Made by a program: the position numbers and the translations under genes. From positions 1 to 35,811 of the forward strand of contig JAICYS010000024.1 of NCBI GenBank assembly GCA_025934105.1: 35,811 bases of DNA, read 5' to 3'. The stretch's first letter is position 1. Each line of letters starts with the position of its first letter. The notes beneath the pieces are model-generated. The model was not told the origin of the DNA. It ran no database searches and saw only the letters and a program-made list of their open reading frames with translations. This DNA comes from Myxococcota bacterium (GTDB lineage: Bacteria > Myxococcota_A > Polyangia > Fen-1088). Of this stretch, positions 15,531 through 24,646 are shown piece by piece.

Positions 15531-17600
15531 ATGATGGGCCGGGTCGTGCCCGAGGATCTCGCTTCGCGAATGCAAATCGTTCATCATGCGGCTGCCGCGG
15601 CGGACCTCGCCGCGCATCCCATGTCCACGCAGGCCGAGGCGGTCGCCTCCACTCACCACCAACCCGCGCACGGGCCCGACCTGGCCAAGCTGGCGCTCGG
15701 GGCCATCGGCGTGGTCTACGGCGACATCGGCACGTCGCCGCTCTACGCGATCAAAGAGTGCGTGTCGCTGCCGCACGGCGTGGCCCCGCTGGCGGTCAAC
15801 ATCTACGGCACGCTGTCGCTCATCTTCTGGTCGATCACGCTGGTCGTGTCGGTGAAGTACCTGCTTTGCGTGATGCGCGCCGACAACGAAGGCGAGGGCG
15901 GGGTGCTGGCGCTGATGGCGCTGGTGGCGCGCCCGGCCATGCCCGAGGTGACCGGCGCGTCGGGCGACGAATCGGGCGCGCTGCGGGTCTCGACCCGCAC
16001 CACCTGGACGGGCCTGCGCCGGGGCAAGGTGGTGCTGATCTTGTTGGGCCTGTTCGGCGCGGCGCTGCTCTACGGCGACGGGATCATCACGCCCGCCATC
16101 TCGGTGCTGTCGGCGGTCGAGGGGCTCGAGATCGCGACCAGCGCGTTCTCGCCCTTCATCGTGCCGCTCACCTGCGTGATTCTCATCGGGCTGTTCGCGG
16201 TGCAAAAGCGCGGCACGGGCGGCATCGGCGCGGTGTTCGGCCCGGTGATGGTGATGTGGTTCGTGTTCATCGGCGCCGCCGGCGTCCCCTGGATCCTGCG
16301 CCACCCCGGCATCCTGCGCGCCGCCAACCCGTACTACGCGCTGCATTTCTTCGCCACCAACAAGGGGCACGGCTTCCTGGTGCTGGGGTCGGTGGTTTTG
16401 TGCGTCACCGGCGGCGAGGCGTTGTACGCCGACATGGGGCACTTCGGGACGCGGGCCATCCGCACGGCCTGGTACGGCTGCGTCTTCCCGGCCCTGCTGC
16501 TGAACTACTTCGGCCAGGGGGCGCTGCTGCTGGAGCATCCCGAGGCGGCGACCAACCCGTTTTACGGACTGGTCTCGGGCGCCTGGCTCTACCCGATGGT
16601 CATCATCGCCACCGTCGCGGCGGTGGTGGCCTCGCAGGCGCTGATCTCGGGCGCCTACTCGCTGACGCGGCAGGCGGTGCAGCTCGGCTATCTGCCGCGC
16701 GTGACCATCATCCATACCTCCGGCGTCACGGAGGGGCAGATCTACATCCCCGAGGTGAACTGGGCGCTGATGGTGGCGTGCGTCGCGCTGGTGCTGGGGT
16801 TTCGCGAATCCAGCGCGCTGGCCGACGCCTACGGCATCGCCGTCACGGGGACCATGGCCATCACGTCGATGCTGTTCTTTTACGTCTGCCGCGATCTGTG
16901 GCACTGGAGCCTGTGGCGGTCGACGGGCCTGCTGGCGCTGTTCCTCTGCTTCGACCTGTCGTTCTTCCTGGCCTGCTCGACGAAGATCGCGCACGGGGGC
17001 TGGTTCCCGCTGGCGGTCGCGGTCGGCGTCTTCACCGTCATGGTGACCTGGAAGCGCGGGCGGTCGCTGCTGGCCGACCGGATCGCCGCCGATTCGCTCC
17101 CCATCGGGATCTTCCTGGCCGACATCGAGGCGACGCGGCCGCACCGGGTGCCGGGGGTGGCGGTCTTCCTGTCATCCACGCGGCGCGGGACGCCGAACGT
17201 GCTCTTGCACCACTTCAAGCACAACAAGGTGCTGCACCAGGTGGTGGTCATCCTGTCGATCACGACCGACGCGGTGCCCGAGGTGCCGGTCGACGACAAG
17301 GTCCGGGTCAAGAGCTTCGGGCAGGGCTTCTGGGGCGTCACCGCGCACTACGGTTTCAAAGAGAGCCCCGACGTGATGGACGTGCTGCGCCGCTGCAAGG
17401 CGCAGGGGCTGCCCGTGAACGAAGCCGACACCAGCTTCTACCTGGGGCGCGAGACGCTGCGTTCGGTGAAGGGGCGGGGCATGGCCGAGTGGCGCAAGGT
17501 TCTGTTCCGGTTCCTGTCGCGCAACGCGCGCTCGGCCACCGACTTCTTCGCGCTGCCACCCAACCGGGTCGTCGAGATCGGCGCGCAGATCGAGCTTTAG
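15531..17600 (+). CDS. kup: Kup/HAK-family potassium uptake transporter
   Basis: A 689-aa polytopic membrane protein of the KUP potassium:proton symport family. The signature GVVYGDIGTSPLYA lies in the first membrane helix (about 59-72), followed by NEGEGGVLALMALV and ALLYGDGIITPAISVLSAVEGL, both diagnostic. About 12 hydrophobic helices lead to a cytoplasmic C-terminal domain (about 520-689). It is longer than E. coli Kup (622 aa), mostly through an N-terminal extension if the start is at 15531; ATG at 15570 or 15621 would shorten it by 13 or 30 residues, and no start has a convincing Shine-Dalgarno. It imports K+ at the inner membrane. A dyad 48 bp after its stop could end transcription. Confidence 0.95.
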   Translation: MMGRVVPEDLASRMQIVHHAAAAADLAAHPMSTQAEAVASTHHQPAHGPDLAKLALGAIGVVYGDIGTSPLYAIKECVSLPHGVAPLAVNIYGTLSLIFWSITLVVSVKYLLCVMRADNEGEGGVLALMALVARPAMPEVTGASGDESGALRVSTRTTWTGLRRGKVVLILLGLFGAALLYGDGIITPAISVLSAVEGLEIATSAFSPFIVPLTCVILIGLFAVQKRGTGGIGAVFGPVMVMWFVFIGAAGVPWILRHPGILRAANPYYALHFFATNKGHGFLVLGSVVLCVTGGEALYADMGHFGTRAIRTAWYGCVFPALLLNYFGQGALLLEHPEAATNPFYGLVSGAWLYPMVIIATVAAVVASQALISGAYSLTRQAVQLGYLPRVTIIHTSGVTEGQIYIPEVNWALMVACVALVLGFRESSALADAYGIAVTGTMAITSMLFFYVCRDLWHWSLWRSTGLLALFLCFDLSFFLACSTKIAHGGWFPLAVAVGVFTVMVTWKRGRSLLADRIAADSLPIGIFLADIEATRPHRVPGVAVFLSSTRRGTPNVLLHHFKHNKVLHQVVVILSITTDAVPEVPVDDKVRVKSFGQGFWGVTAHYGFKESPDVMDVLRRCKAQGLPVNEADTSFYLGRETLRSVKGRGMAEWRKVLFRFLSRNARSATDFFALPPNRVVEIGAQIEL

Positions 17601-17648
17601 CTCGCCGGGCGCGCGAACGGCGAGCCCGCCGATCCTTCCGTCTCATTT

Positions 17649-17677
17649 GTTGCCTTTTCACGCCGTGAAATTGCAAC
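17649..17677. promoter_or_regulatory. 29-bp near-palindrome between kup and the sigma-54 activator
   Basis: Outer arms GTTGC (17649-17653) and GCAAC (17673-17677) enclose inner arms TTTCAC (17656-17661) and GTGAAA (17665-17670) around a GCC centre. Only 2 bp per side are unpaired. It is AT-rich relative to its surroundings. It could be the kup terminator (a hairpin without a T-run) or an operator for the downstream activator gene, whose start is 98 bp away. Confidence 0.55.
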
Positions 17678-17774
17678 TTGCCAGCCCGTGGTGTTTGGAC
17701 GATCGTCGCAGAGCCGGACCACCGGTCTGGCTGCCCGGGGATTCGAAGGTGTGGATTGTGGCGGAGGTTGACCC

Positions 17775-18758
17775 ATGGCGATTGCCCCTTTCTTGATCTG
17801 CTCGCCGTCCGACCTGGGCCTGGTCGGCACGTCGGCTGCGATGGACCGCCTGCGCGACACCATCCGGCGCGTGTCGCGGTCGGACCGGCCGGTGCTGGTG
17901 GTGGGCCCGACCGGGTCGGGCAAGGAGCTGGTGGTGAGCGCGATCCACGCCCAGGGCGATCGCCCCGACGAACCGCTGGTCGACGTGAACTGCGGCGCCA
18001 TCCCCGAGCCGCTGATGGAGTCGTACCTGTTCGGCCACGAGCGGGGCGCGTTCACCGGGGCGGCGCGGCGGCAGGACGGTTCGCTGACGCTGGTGCGACG
18101 GGGAACGCTGTTCCTGGACGAGATCGCCGAGCTGCCACTGGCGCTGCAGACCAAGTTGCTGCGCGTCCTCGAGACGCGCCGGTTCGCGCCGGTCGGATCG
18201 GCGGCGGTGATGCCGTTCGCGGGCCGGGTGGTCGCGGCGACGCATGCTTCGCTGCCGGCGCGGGTGGCCGTCAACCTGTTTCGCGAGGACCTGCTCTACC
18301 GGCTGGACGTTCTGACCGTGCGCGTGCCGGCTCTCGACGAGCGGATCGGCGACATCCCGGCGCTGGCCGAGCACTTCTGCCGGCAACAGCCGCGGCCGCT
18401 GCGGCTGTCGCCGGACGCGGTCGACCGACTGTGCGCGTCGCCGTGGCCCGGCAACGTCCGCCAGTTGCGCAACGTGATCGATCGGCTGGCCGTCTTCTCG
18501 GACGGCGAGGTGGTGTCGGCGGAGGCGCTGCGGCCGTTCCTGGACGGCGGCGCCGTCGAGCGCGCCAACGACAACGCCGAATCGAGGCTGGACGCGCTGG
18601 TGCAGGCGGTCCTGCGCCTGCCCGGCGGCGACAAGCTGGAAGCCGCGGCCGACGCGATCGTTGCCCACGCCATGGCCGCCTGCGGCGGCAACAAGAGCGC
18701 CGCCGCGCGCCTGCTCGGCGTGCACCGCAAGGCCATCGAACGCCGCGTCCGCGCCTGA
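17775..18758 (+). CDS. Sigma-54 (RpoN) activator without a sensory domain
   Basis: A 327-aa bacterial enhancer-binding protein that would remodel sigma-54 RNA polymerase with ATP. The AAA+ domain starts almost at the N-terminus: Walker A GPTGSGKE (44-51), intact GAFTGA loop (91-96) for sigma-54 contact, Walker B TLFLDEI (111-117), and SPWPGNVRQLRN in the lid. A Fis-type helix-turn-helix closes the protein (GGNKSAAARLLGVHRKAIERR). Typical family members carry a receiver, FHA or GAF domain in front; here fewer than 20 residues precede the AAA+ domain, so activity is probably set by expression level or a partner. The ATG at 17775 has GGAGG 7 nt upstream. Targets unknown. Confidence 0.92.
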   Translation: MAIAPFLICSPSDLGLVGTSAAMDRLRDTIRRVSRSDRPVLVVGPTGSGKELVVSAIHAQGDRPDEPLVDVNCGAIPEPLMESYLFGHERGAFTGAARRQDGSLTLVRRGTLFLDEIAELPLALQTKLLRVLETRRFAPVGSAAVMPFAGRVVAATHASLPARVAVNLFREDLLYRLDVLTVRVPALDERIGDIPALAEHFCRQQPRPLRLSPDAVDRLCASPWPGNVRQLRNVIDRLAVFSDGEVVSAEALRPFLDGGAVERANDNAESRLDALVQAVLRLPGGDKLEAAADAIVAHAMAACGGNKSAAARLLGVHRKAIERRVRA

Positions 18759-18798
18759 CCGCTGGTCCGGCCGGTGACCCGCCGCCGCCGCGCGGCCG

Positions 18799-21312
18799 TC
18801 AGAACGATTCGTCGGCGAAGCCGCCGCCGGCGCGAAAGGCGGGCGGCAGCGTGCCGCGCTTGAACGGGATCAGCCGGCTCTTGGGCTTGTCCGGGCCGGC
18901 GGGCTCGCCGGTCTCCGGGTTGGCGCGCGCGAAGACGACGCCGGGCGGGGCCGGGAAGTCGCGCACCGGCTGCCCCTTGGTTGCGGTGCGCATGAACTCC
19001 AGCCAGATGGGCAGCGCGACCTGCCCGCCGGTCGCGTCGTGGCCGATCGGCTTGAAGTCGTCGCGGCCGACCCACACGCCGCACAGCAGGTCCGGCGTGA
19101 AGCCGTAGAACCAGGCGTCGCGGTAGTTGGTCGACGTGCCGGTCTTGCCCGCCACCGGCCGGCCCAGGGCCTGGGCCTTCTTGCCGGTTCCGATCTCGAT
19201 GACGCCCTTCATCATGTCGGTGACGAGGTAAGCCGTCTCGGGCGAGAGCCGTTGCTCTTGCACCGGCGGCGCCGTGTGCTCTTCCAGGACGTGCCCGTCG
19301 GCGTCGGTGATCCGCAAGATCGTCAGCGGCCGGACCTGCTTGCCGCCGGCCGGGAACGACGCCAGCGCGTAGGCGGTCTCTTGCAGCCCCAGATCGGCCG
19401 TCCCCAGCGCCAGCGACAGCGCGTGCGGCAGCGGCGAGGTGATCCCCAGCGCGCGCATGACGTCGACCACCTTGTCGACGCCCATCTGCGCCACCAACTG
19501 CGCCGAGACGGTGTTGATGCTCTTGGCCAGCGCCGTCCGCAGCGTGACGGGCCCCAGGTACTCCGGCTTGTAGTTGTGCGGCGCCCAGACGCCCGAGGCG
19601 GTCTTGAACTTGACCGGCGCGTCCCACTTGATGGTCACCGGCGTCATCCCGTGATCGATGGCGGCCGCGTAGACGAACGGTTTGATGGCCGAGCCGATCT
19701 GCCGGTGGGCCTGCGTGGCGCGGTTGAACTGGCTGGCGCCGAAGTCGTAGCCGCCCACCTCCGCCACCAGCCGCCCGGTGTGCGGATCCAGCGCCACCAG
19801 CGCGCCCTGCATGGCGGGCGTGGTGGCGAGGACGGCGGTCGGCTTGGGCGCGCGCCGGCCGGCGGCGCCGTCGTTGTCGCGAAACTGCACGGCCAGCACG
19901 TCGCCCGGCTGGATGCGCGCGTCGCCGGGGCCGTGCCAGGCCAGCACGCGGGCCTCGTCGGGGGGCTCCAGCCGCACGGTCAAACCGCCGGACGCGACCG
20001 TCACGGTCTTGCCCACGGCGGTAACCACCGCCGCATAGGTGGTGTCGCGGTCGGTGGGAAAGGCGGGCGGCGCCTTACGGCGCGCGGCCTTCCGCAGGGC
20101 CGCCCGCGCCTCCAGCGTGGCGAAGCGGGCCGTCGGCTCGCGCAGGTGCGCGCCCGGTTTGGTGGCGTCGACCAGCGCCGCCTCCGGTTCGGGGACGCCG
20201 ACCAGCGGGCCGGCTTGCTCGGCGTCCTCCACCTCGAACCCGGTCGGCCCCAGCGGGCGCGGCCGGCCGCCCGTCAGGCGGGCGCGATCGGCGGCGTCGA
20301 CGTGTCCGATGGGGCCGGCGAAGCCCAGCTTGCGCGCCAGGTCTTCCAGGCCGCGGCGCACGGCTGTCTCGGCCGCGCGCTGGTCGCGCATGTCGAGGGT
20401 GGTCTGGATGCGCAGCCCTTTTTCCAGCAGGTCCTCTTCGCCGTAGTGCTCGGCCACGTAGCGGCGCACCGTCTCGACGAAGTAGGGGGCGGCCACGTTG
20501 GTCAGCGTGCGGCGTTCGGCCACCAGGGCCAGCGGCTCGCGGCGGGCGGCGTCCGCTTCGGCGGCGCCCAGAAATCCCGCCTCCTGCATCTGGTCCAGCA
20601 CGTAGCGCTGGCGCGCCTGCGCCCGCGCGAAGTCGTTGAAGGGCGTGATGCGCGACGGTGACTTGGGTAGCGCGGCCAGCATCGCCGCCTCGGCGGCGGT
20701 GAGATCGCCGAGCTGCTTGCCGAAGTAGGCGTTGGCGGCCGCCACCACGCCGTAGGCCCCGTGCCCCAGATAGACGTGGTTCAAGTAGATCCCCAGGATC
20801 TGGTCCTTGGTGAGCTGGCTCTCGATGCGCGTCGCCAGCAACGCCTCGCGCAGCTTGCGGGCCAGCGAGCGCTCGTGCCCGACGATCAGCAGCTTGGCGA
20901 CCTGCTGGGTGATCGACGAGCCGCCCTGCACGACCTGTCCGGCGCGGGCGTTGGTCCAGGCGGCGCGCAGGATGCCCAGGTAGTCGACGCCGTGGTGCTT
21001 GTAAAAGCGCACGTCCTCGGCCGCGACGAAGGCCTTCTTGACCAGGTCGGGGACCTGCTCGATCGGCACCAGGACGCGCTTTTCGACGAAGAACTCGCCG
21101 ATCATCTCGCCGTCGGCGCTGAAGATCTGGCTGGCCCGCAGCGGCTTGTAGTCGGTGACCGCGTCCAGCTTGGCCGGCAGGTCGTTGCGGAACTTGCGGT
21201 AGACCCACAGCCCCGCGCCAACGCCGGTCGCCGCCGTCACCAGGATGGTGACCAGCGTGACCCGGACGAAGATGCGAAGCGCCGCCCTGGTGCGACTCGG
21301 TGCGTGAGCCAC
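18799..21312 (-). CDS. mrcA: Class A penicillin-binding protein 1A-type (transglycosylase/transpeptidase)
   Basis: An 837-aa bifunctional peptidoglycan synthase. One N-terminal membrane anchor (about 12-37) precedes the GT51 glycosyltransferase domain: AAEDVRFYKHHG with E99, GGSSITQQ (131-138) and RKLREA with E156. An OB-like insert (about 420-500) precedes the transpeptidase domain with SxxK S541-AIK, SIN (598-600) and KTGT (723-726). It polymerises lipid II strands and cross-links them in the periplasm. The start is GTG at 21312 with a weak GGCAGG upstream. It is convergent with the sigma-54 activator (40 bp between stops) and divergent from the TPR gene. A complete, normal family member. 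Confidence 0.95.
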   Translation of the reverse strand: MAHAPSRTRAALRIFVRVTLVTILVTAATGVGAGLWVYRKFRNDLPAKLDAVTDYKPLRASQIFSADGEMIGEFFVEKRVLVPIEQVPDLVKKAFVAAEDVRFYKHHGVDYLGILRAAWTNARAGQVVQGGSSITQQVAKLLIVGHERSLARKLREALLATRIESQLTKDQILGIYLNHVYLGHGAYGVVAAANAYFGKQLGDLTAAEAAMLAALPKSPSRITPFNDFARAQARQRYVLDQMQEAGFLGAAEADAARREPLALVAERRTLTNVAAPYFVETVRRYVAEHYGEEDLLEKGLRIQTTLDMRDQRAAETAVRRGLEDLARKLGFAGPIGHVDAADRARLTGGRPRPLGPTGFEVEDAEQAGPLVGVPEPEAALVDATKPGAHLREPTARFATLEARAALRKAARRKAPPAFPTDRDTTYAAVVTAVGKTVTVASGGLTVRLEPPDEARVLAWHGPGDARIQPGDVLAVQFRDNDGAAGRRAPKPTAVLATTPAMQGALVALDPHTGRLVAEVGGYDFGASQFNRATQAHRQIGSAIKPFVYAAAIDHGMTPVTIKWDAPVKFKTASGVWAPHNYKPEYLGPVTLRTALAKSINTVSAQLVAQMGVDKVVDVMRALGITSPLPHALSLALGTADLGLQETAYALASFPAGGKQVRPLTILRITDADGHVLEEHTAPPVQEQRLSPETAYLVTDMMKGVIEIGTGKKAQALGRPVAGKTGTSTNYRDAWFYGFTPDLLCGVWVGRDDFKPIGHDATGGQVALPIWLEFMRTATKGQPVRDFPAPPGVVFARANPETGEPAGPDKPKSRLIPFKRGTLPPAFRAGGGFADESF

Positions 21313-21402
21313 GGCCTGCCTGCCCCCTTACACAGTTCGGCAGGAGCTGTGGAAAGATGAGCGCATCTCAAGTATTTTCGCTGCGTTGTCGATGGAGTGA
21401 GC

Positions 21403-23106
21403 ATGGCGCGGGCGCCGCGCGGGCTCTGGTTGCCGGTTGCGGCCGGGTGGGTGGCCGTCGTGCTGGCGGCGGGCGGGGCGGCGCAGGCGGCGCCCGGCGC
21501 GGTCAGCTTCGCCGTCGAGCCGTTCCAGAACGTGCAGCGCATCGGCGCGCTCCAGCACCTCGTCTACGGGTTGCCGGCCGTCGTCGCCGAGCGGTTCGCC
21601 CAGGCGGCGCCGCTGCGGTTCGCGGGGCGCCCCGAGCTGTTCTCGAAGCGCACGCCGGGCGGGGCCGCGTGGGTGGTCGGCGGATCCTTCGACCGCGGCC
21701 CTGACTGGAACGTGAGCGTCACCGTCGAGATCCGCCGGGCCGGCGCGCCGGGCCAGGTGGTCGGGCGCGCCAGCCGGGTCGGCTCGAAAGAAGCGGCGGC
21801 GGCGACGGTCATCGACGCCGCCCAGGCCGCCTTCGCCGCGCTGCCGGGCGTTCAGTTCGGGCCCGAGCAAGCGGCGCGGCTGGGCACGAAGTTCACGCAG
21901 GACGCGTATGCGTTCGTCCTTTATGCGCGGGGCGTGGGCGCTTTTCACGGCGGAGGCGGCGGCCCGGGGCGCGCCGCGCTGGCCGAGCAGTACCTGCGCC
22001 ACGCGTTGCTGGTCGAGCCGAAGGTTCCCGAGGTCCGGCGCTTCCTGGGCGTGGCGCTGCTGGCCACGCAGAAGCCGGCCCAGGCGCGCGGGATGCTGTC
22101 GGCCGCCATCGATCGGCGCCCCGACTATCTTCTGGCGTTGCGCACGCTGGCGGCCATCGATCGCTCCGAAGCCGCGCCCGGCGCGCGCGATCGCTACGCG
22201 CGCCTCGTCGAGCTGGATCCCGACGACGTCGCGGCCCGCCGGGCCTACGCCGAGCTGCTGGTCGAGGCCGGTCGGATGGCGGAGGCGCGCCAGCAGCTCG
22301 AGGCGGTGCTGGCGGCCGATCCCGCGGACGCGCGCGCGCGCCGGCTGCTGGTGACGGTCCTGTCCTCGCGGCAAGAAGGGCCCGCGCTGGCCACCGCGCT
22401 GGAGGCCGCCGTCAAAGGCGAGCCGAACGACCTGGACCTGCGGATGGATCTGGGCGCGGCGTACCTGTCCGTCGGCCGCAAGCAGGAGGCGGCCGCGGTT
22501 TACGACGAGGTGTTGCACCGGCGGCCCCACCACCCGGGCGCGCTGAAGCTGGCGGGCGATCTCGCCCGGGAGCGCGGCGACTTCAAGGCCGCGGCGGGCT
22601 ACTACGCGCGGCTGCGGGCGGTGGCGCCGCGCGATCCGCGGCCGGTGTTCCTGCTGGCGACGACCTACGCGCAGGCCGGCGATCTGGACCGCGCCGAGCG
22701 CTGGTTCGAGGACGCCGGGCAGATGCCGGGCATGTTGGGGGACGCCTACGGCAACCTGGGCGCCATCTGCCTGCGGCGCGGCGACGCCCGCCAGGCGCTC
22801 TGGTATCTGAGCCGCGCCGTGAAGCGCCGCCCCGAACGCGTCGCCGCCCGTTACAACCACGCGCTGGCGTTGCACCAGCTCGGCCGCGAGGCCGAGGCGC
22901 TGGACGAGCTGCACGCGGCCGTCGAGCTGGATCCCGGCGACGCCGGCGTGCGCTTCTTCGACGGCGTGGTGGCGCTGTCGCTGGGCAAGCTGGCCGAGGC
23001 CACCGAGAGCTTCAAGACCGCCGTCGAGCTGGACCCGGCCGCCGACGACGCCCGCGAGAACCTGGCCCTGCTGGAACGCCGCGAGACGGAAGCCGCCACG
23101 CCCTGA
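21403..23106 (+). CDS. Exported TPR-repeat protein
   Basis: A 567-aa protein. The ATG at 21403 with GGAG 6 nt upstream is preferred over a GTG six bases earlier. A signal peptide ends near AQAAPG. Residues about 35-150 form an alpha/beta region (FAVEPFQN, GLPAVVAERFA, VVGGSF) that resembles the N-terminal fold of TolB/CsgG-like domains often fused to TPRs. From about 190 to 560 there are roughly ten tetratricopeptide repeats, ending in typical ALDELHAAVELDPGDAGVRF and TAVELDPAADDAREN units. TPR arrays mediate protein-protein contacts; the location is likely periplasm or outer membrane. It ends 4 bp before the stop of the convergent 310-aa gene. Confidence 0.85.
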   Translation: MARAPRGLWLPVAAGWVAVVLAAGGAAQAAPGAVSFAVEPFQNVQRIGALQHLVYGLPAVVAERFAQAAPLRFAGRPELFSKRTPGGAAWVVGGSFDRGPDWNVSVTVEIRRAGAPGQVVGRASRVGSKEAAAATVIDAAQAAFAALPGVQFGPEQAARLGTKFTQDAYAFVLYARGVGAFHGGGGGPGRAALAEQYLRHALLVEPKVPEVRRFLGVALLATQKPAQARGMLSAAIDRRPDYLLALRTLAAIDRSEAAPGARDRYARLVELDPDDVAARRAYAELLVEAGRMAEARQQLEAVLAADPADARARRLLVTVLSSRQEGPALATALEAAVKGEPNDLDLRMDLGAAYLSVGRKQEAAAVYDEVLHRRPHHPGALKLAGDLARERGDFKAAAGYYARLRAVAPRDPRPVFLLATTYAQAGDLDRAERWFEDAGQMPGMLGDAYGNLGAICLRRGDARQALWYLSRAVKRRPERVAARYNHALALHQLGREAEALDELHAAVELDPGDAGVRFFDGVVALSLGKLAEATESFKTAVELDPAADDARENLALLERRETEAATP

Positions 23107-23110
23107 GGCG

Positions 23111-24043
23111 TCAGCTCCCGCAGCGGACCGCCAGCGTCCACCCGTCGTAGAGGTACACGCGGCGGATGGTGCCGGCCGTTCCGCAGGCGCGCTTGCCGGC
23201 GGCGGGCAAGACGCAGAGCTCGTGAGGGCCGGCGTGAGTGCGGACGGGGATCTTCTTTTGCGCGGCGATGTCGCCGATGGCGGCTCCGTCGATGGTCAGC
23301 GTCGACGGTTGCGCGCAGCGGGTGTTGTCGATCTGGATCCAGATGGCCGGCCCGCCGGATTTGTCCGCGGCCGACGGTTTGGCGGCGGCGGTGGGCTTGC
23401 CGGGGGCGGGCCGGGCGGTCTCCTCGGGCGGCTCCAGCTCCCAGTCGCCCGGGTTCGTCGGGTCGGGCGGATGGTCGGCCGCGGGCGCCGCCGCCGCTTT
23501 CGCCGTCGGCGCCGTCAGCTTGCAGCCGGCGTGGCGCACCTCCGCCGTGAGCTGCTCGTAGAACGCCGCCCGCATCTCGCGGTAGTCGCGCACCAGGCCG
23601 GCGTAAAGGTCGCGCGCCTTCTTGGCCTTGGCACGGTAGTCGGGCGTGAGGCCGGCGGTGTCGCCCAGCTCCTCGGCCCGCCGAATGTCGCGAAAGCGCG
23701 CGGCGAAGCGGCGCCCCAGCGCCAGGAACCGGCCACCCGCGTCGGACGCCCCGGCGTAAAGGCCGGGGACGTTGGGCGGGCAGGTGGTGGGCGGCGCGCC
23801 CCCCACCGGACCAAGCTGCGCCAGCGTCCGGTGGACCGCCGCCGAGAATTCGTCGCGCACCGCCTCCATCTCGGCCTGCAACGCCAGGAACTGATCGATC
23901 TGCTCGCGCAGGGCCGCGGCGTCGCCGAACACCGGATCGATCCGCGGCGCCACCTCGGTTCGAAACGGCTTTTCGGCGCCGGCGCCGCCTTGCGCGGTCG
24001 CCAGCAGCATGGCCAGTGGCGCGGCCAACCAGGAGGTCGTCAT
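23111..24043 (-). CDS. Secreted Cys-containing protein with PEGA-like C-terminal domain
   Basis: A 310-aa exported protein of unknown function. The signal peptide spans about 1-23 (cut near GAGA-EK). A helical, charged domain (about 35-180) is followed by a Pro/Ala-rich linker (about 180-230). The C-terminal domain (about 233-310) has STLTIDGAAIGDIAAQKKIP and HAGPHELCV, resembling the PEGA-type beta fold (surface-layer or lipoprotein modules), and carries four Cys that could form two disulfides. It is the last gene of a minus-strand operon, 15 bp after the thioredoxin-like gene. The two upstream genes encode thiol-redox proteins, so disulfide handling of this protein is a reasonable guess. 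Confidence 0.7.
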   Translation of the reverse strand: MTTSWLAAPLAMLLATAQGGAGAEKPFRTEVAPRIDPVFGDAAALREQIDQFLALQAEMEAVRDEFSAAVHRTLAQLGPVGGAPPTTCPPNVPGLYAGASDAGGRFLALGRRFAARFRDIRRAEELGDTAGLTPDYRAKAKKARDLYAGLVRDYREMRAAFYEQLTAEVRHAGCKLTAPTAKAAAAPAADHPPDPTNPGDWELEPPEETARPAPGKPTAAAKPSAADKSGGPAIWIQIDNTRCAQPSTLTIDGAAIGDIAAQKKIPVRTHAGPHELCVLPAAGKRACGTAGTIRRVYLYDGWTLAVRCGS

Positions 24044-24058
24044 CAGGTGGGCGTCATG

Positions 24059-24646
24059 CTACCGGAACATGATCCCGCAGCCGATTCCCTTGGTCTCGGC
24101 CCGCGGCGCGGGATGGCCCTCGAGCACGGCGTCCAGCGCGTCTTTCAGGTAGTGCGTCTTCACGGCGGCCGGGTCGCGGTGGTTGTCGTCGATGGCGCCG
24201 TGATAGGCCAGCTTGCCGGTCTTGTCGAACAGGAACGCCTCGGGGGTGACGCTGGCGCCCAGCGCGCGGGCCACGCCCGAGGTCTCGTCCATGGCGTACG
24301 GCACCTGCAGGCCCAGTTGCTTGGCGCGCGCTTGCATGCCTGCGAAGTCGTCCTCGGGGTACTTGGCGGGATCGTTGGCGTTGATCAGGATGACGCCGAT
24401 CCCCTTCTTCGAATAGCTGTTGGCCAGCTCGGCGATGCGCCGTTCCCAGCCGCGCGCGAACGGGCAGTGGTTGCAGGTGAAGATCACCAGCGTGCCGGCC
24501 TTGCCCTGCACGTCGGCGATCGACACCGGCTTGCCGCCGGCGGCGCTCTTCATCTTGATGGCGGCCGCCGGCCCCGGCATCCGGGCGCCCACGGCCAGCG
24601 CGGAGACCGCCAGCGTCACGATCAACTTGGCTGCGACCATGGTCAT
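24059..24646 (-). CDS. Exported thioredoxin-like protein with CNHCP motif
   Basis: A 195-aa protein of the AhpC/TSA-redoxin thioredoxin-fold group. The N-terminal hydrophobic segment (about 5-29) looks like a signal peptide. The active site is C58-N-H-C61-P in IFTCNHCPFARGWE, a signature of a redoxin subgroup that differs from the WCxxC of classical thioredoxins. DNHRDP and a C-terminal GCGIMFR follow, with a third Cys near the end. It is expected to act in periplasmic thiol or peroxide chemistry. The ATG at 24646 overlaps the stop of the TlpA-like gene (ATGA), so the two are coupled. Confidence 0.85.
   Translation of the reverse strand: MTMVAAKLIVTLAVSALAVGARMPGPAAAIKMKSAAGGKPVSIADVQGKAGTLVIFTCNHCPFARGWERRIAELANSYSKKGIGVILINANDPAKYPEDDFAGMQARAKQLGLQVPYAMDETSGVARALGASVTPEAFLFDKTGKLAYHGAIDDNHRDPAAVKTHYLKDALDAVLEGHPAPRAETKGIGCGIMFR

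Noticed and set aside
17601-17774. Sigma-54 promoter (TGGCA-N-TTGC) before the activator gene
   Set aside because: A TGGCA and TTGCA pair occurs on the minus strand, but the spacing is far too short for a -24/-12 promoter.
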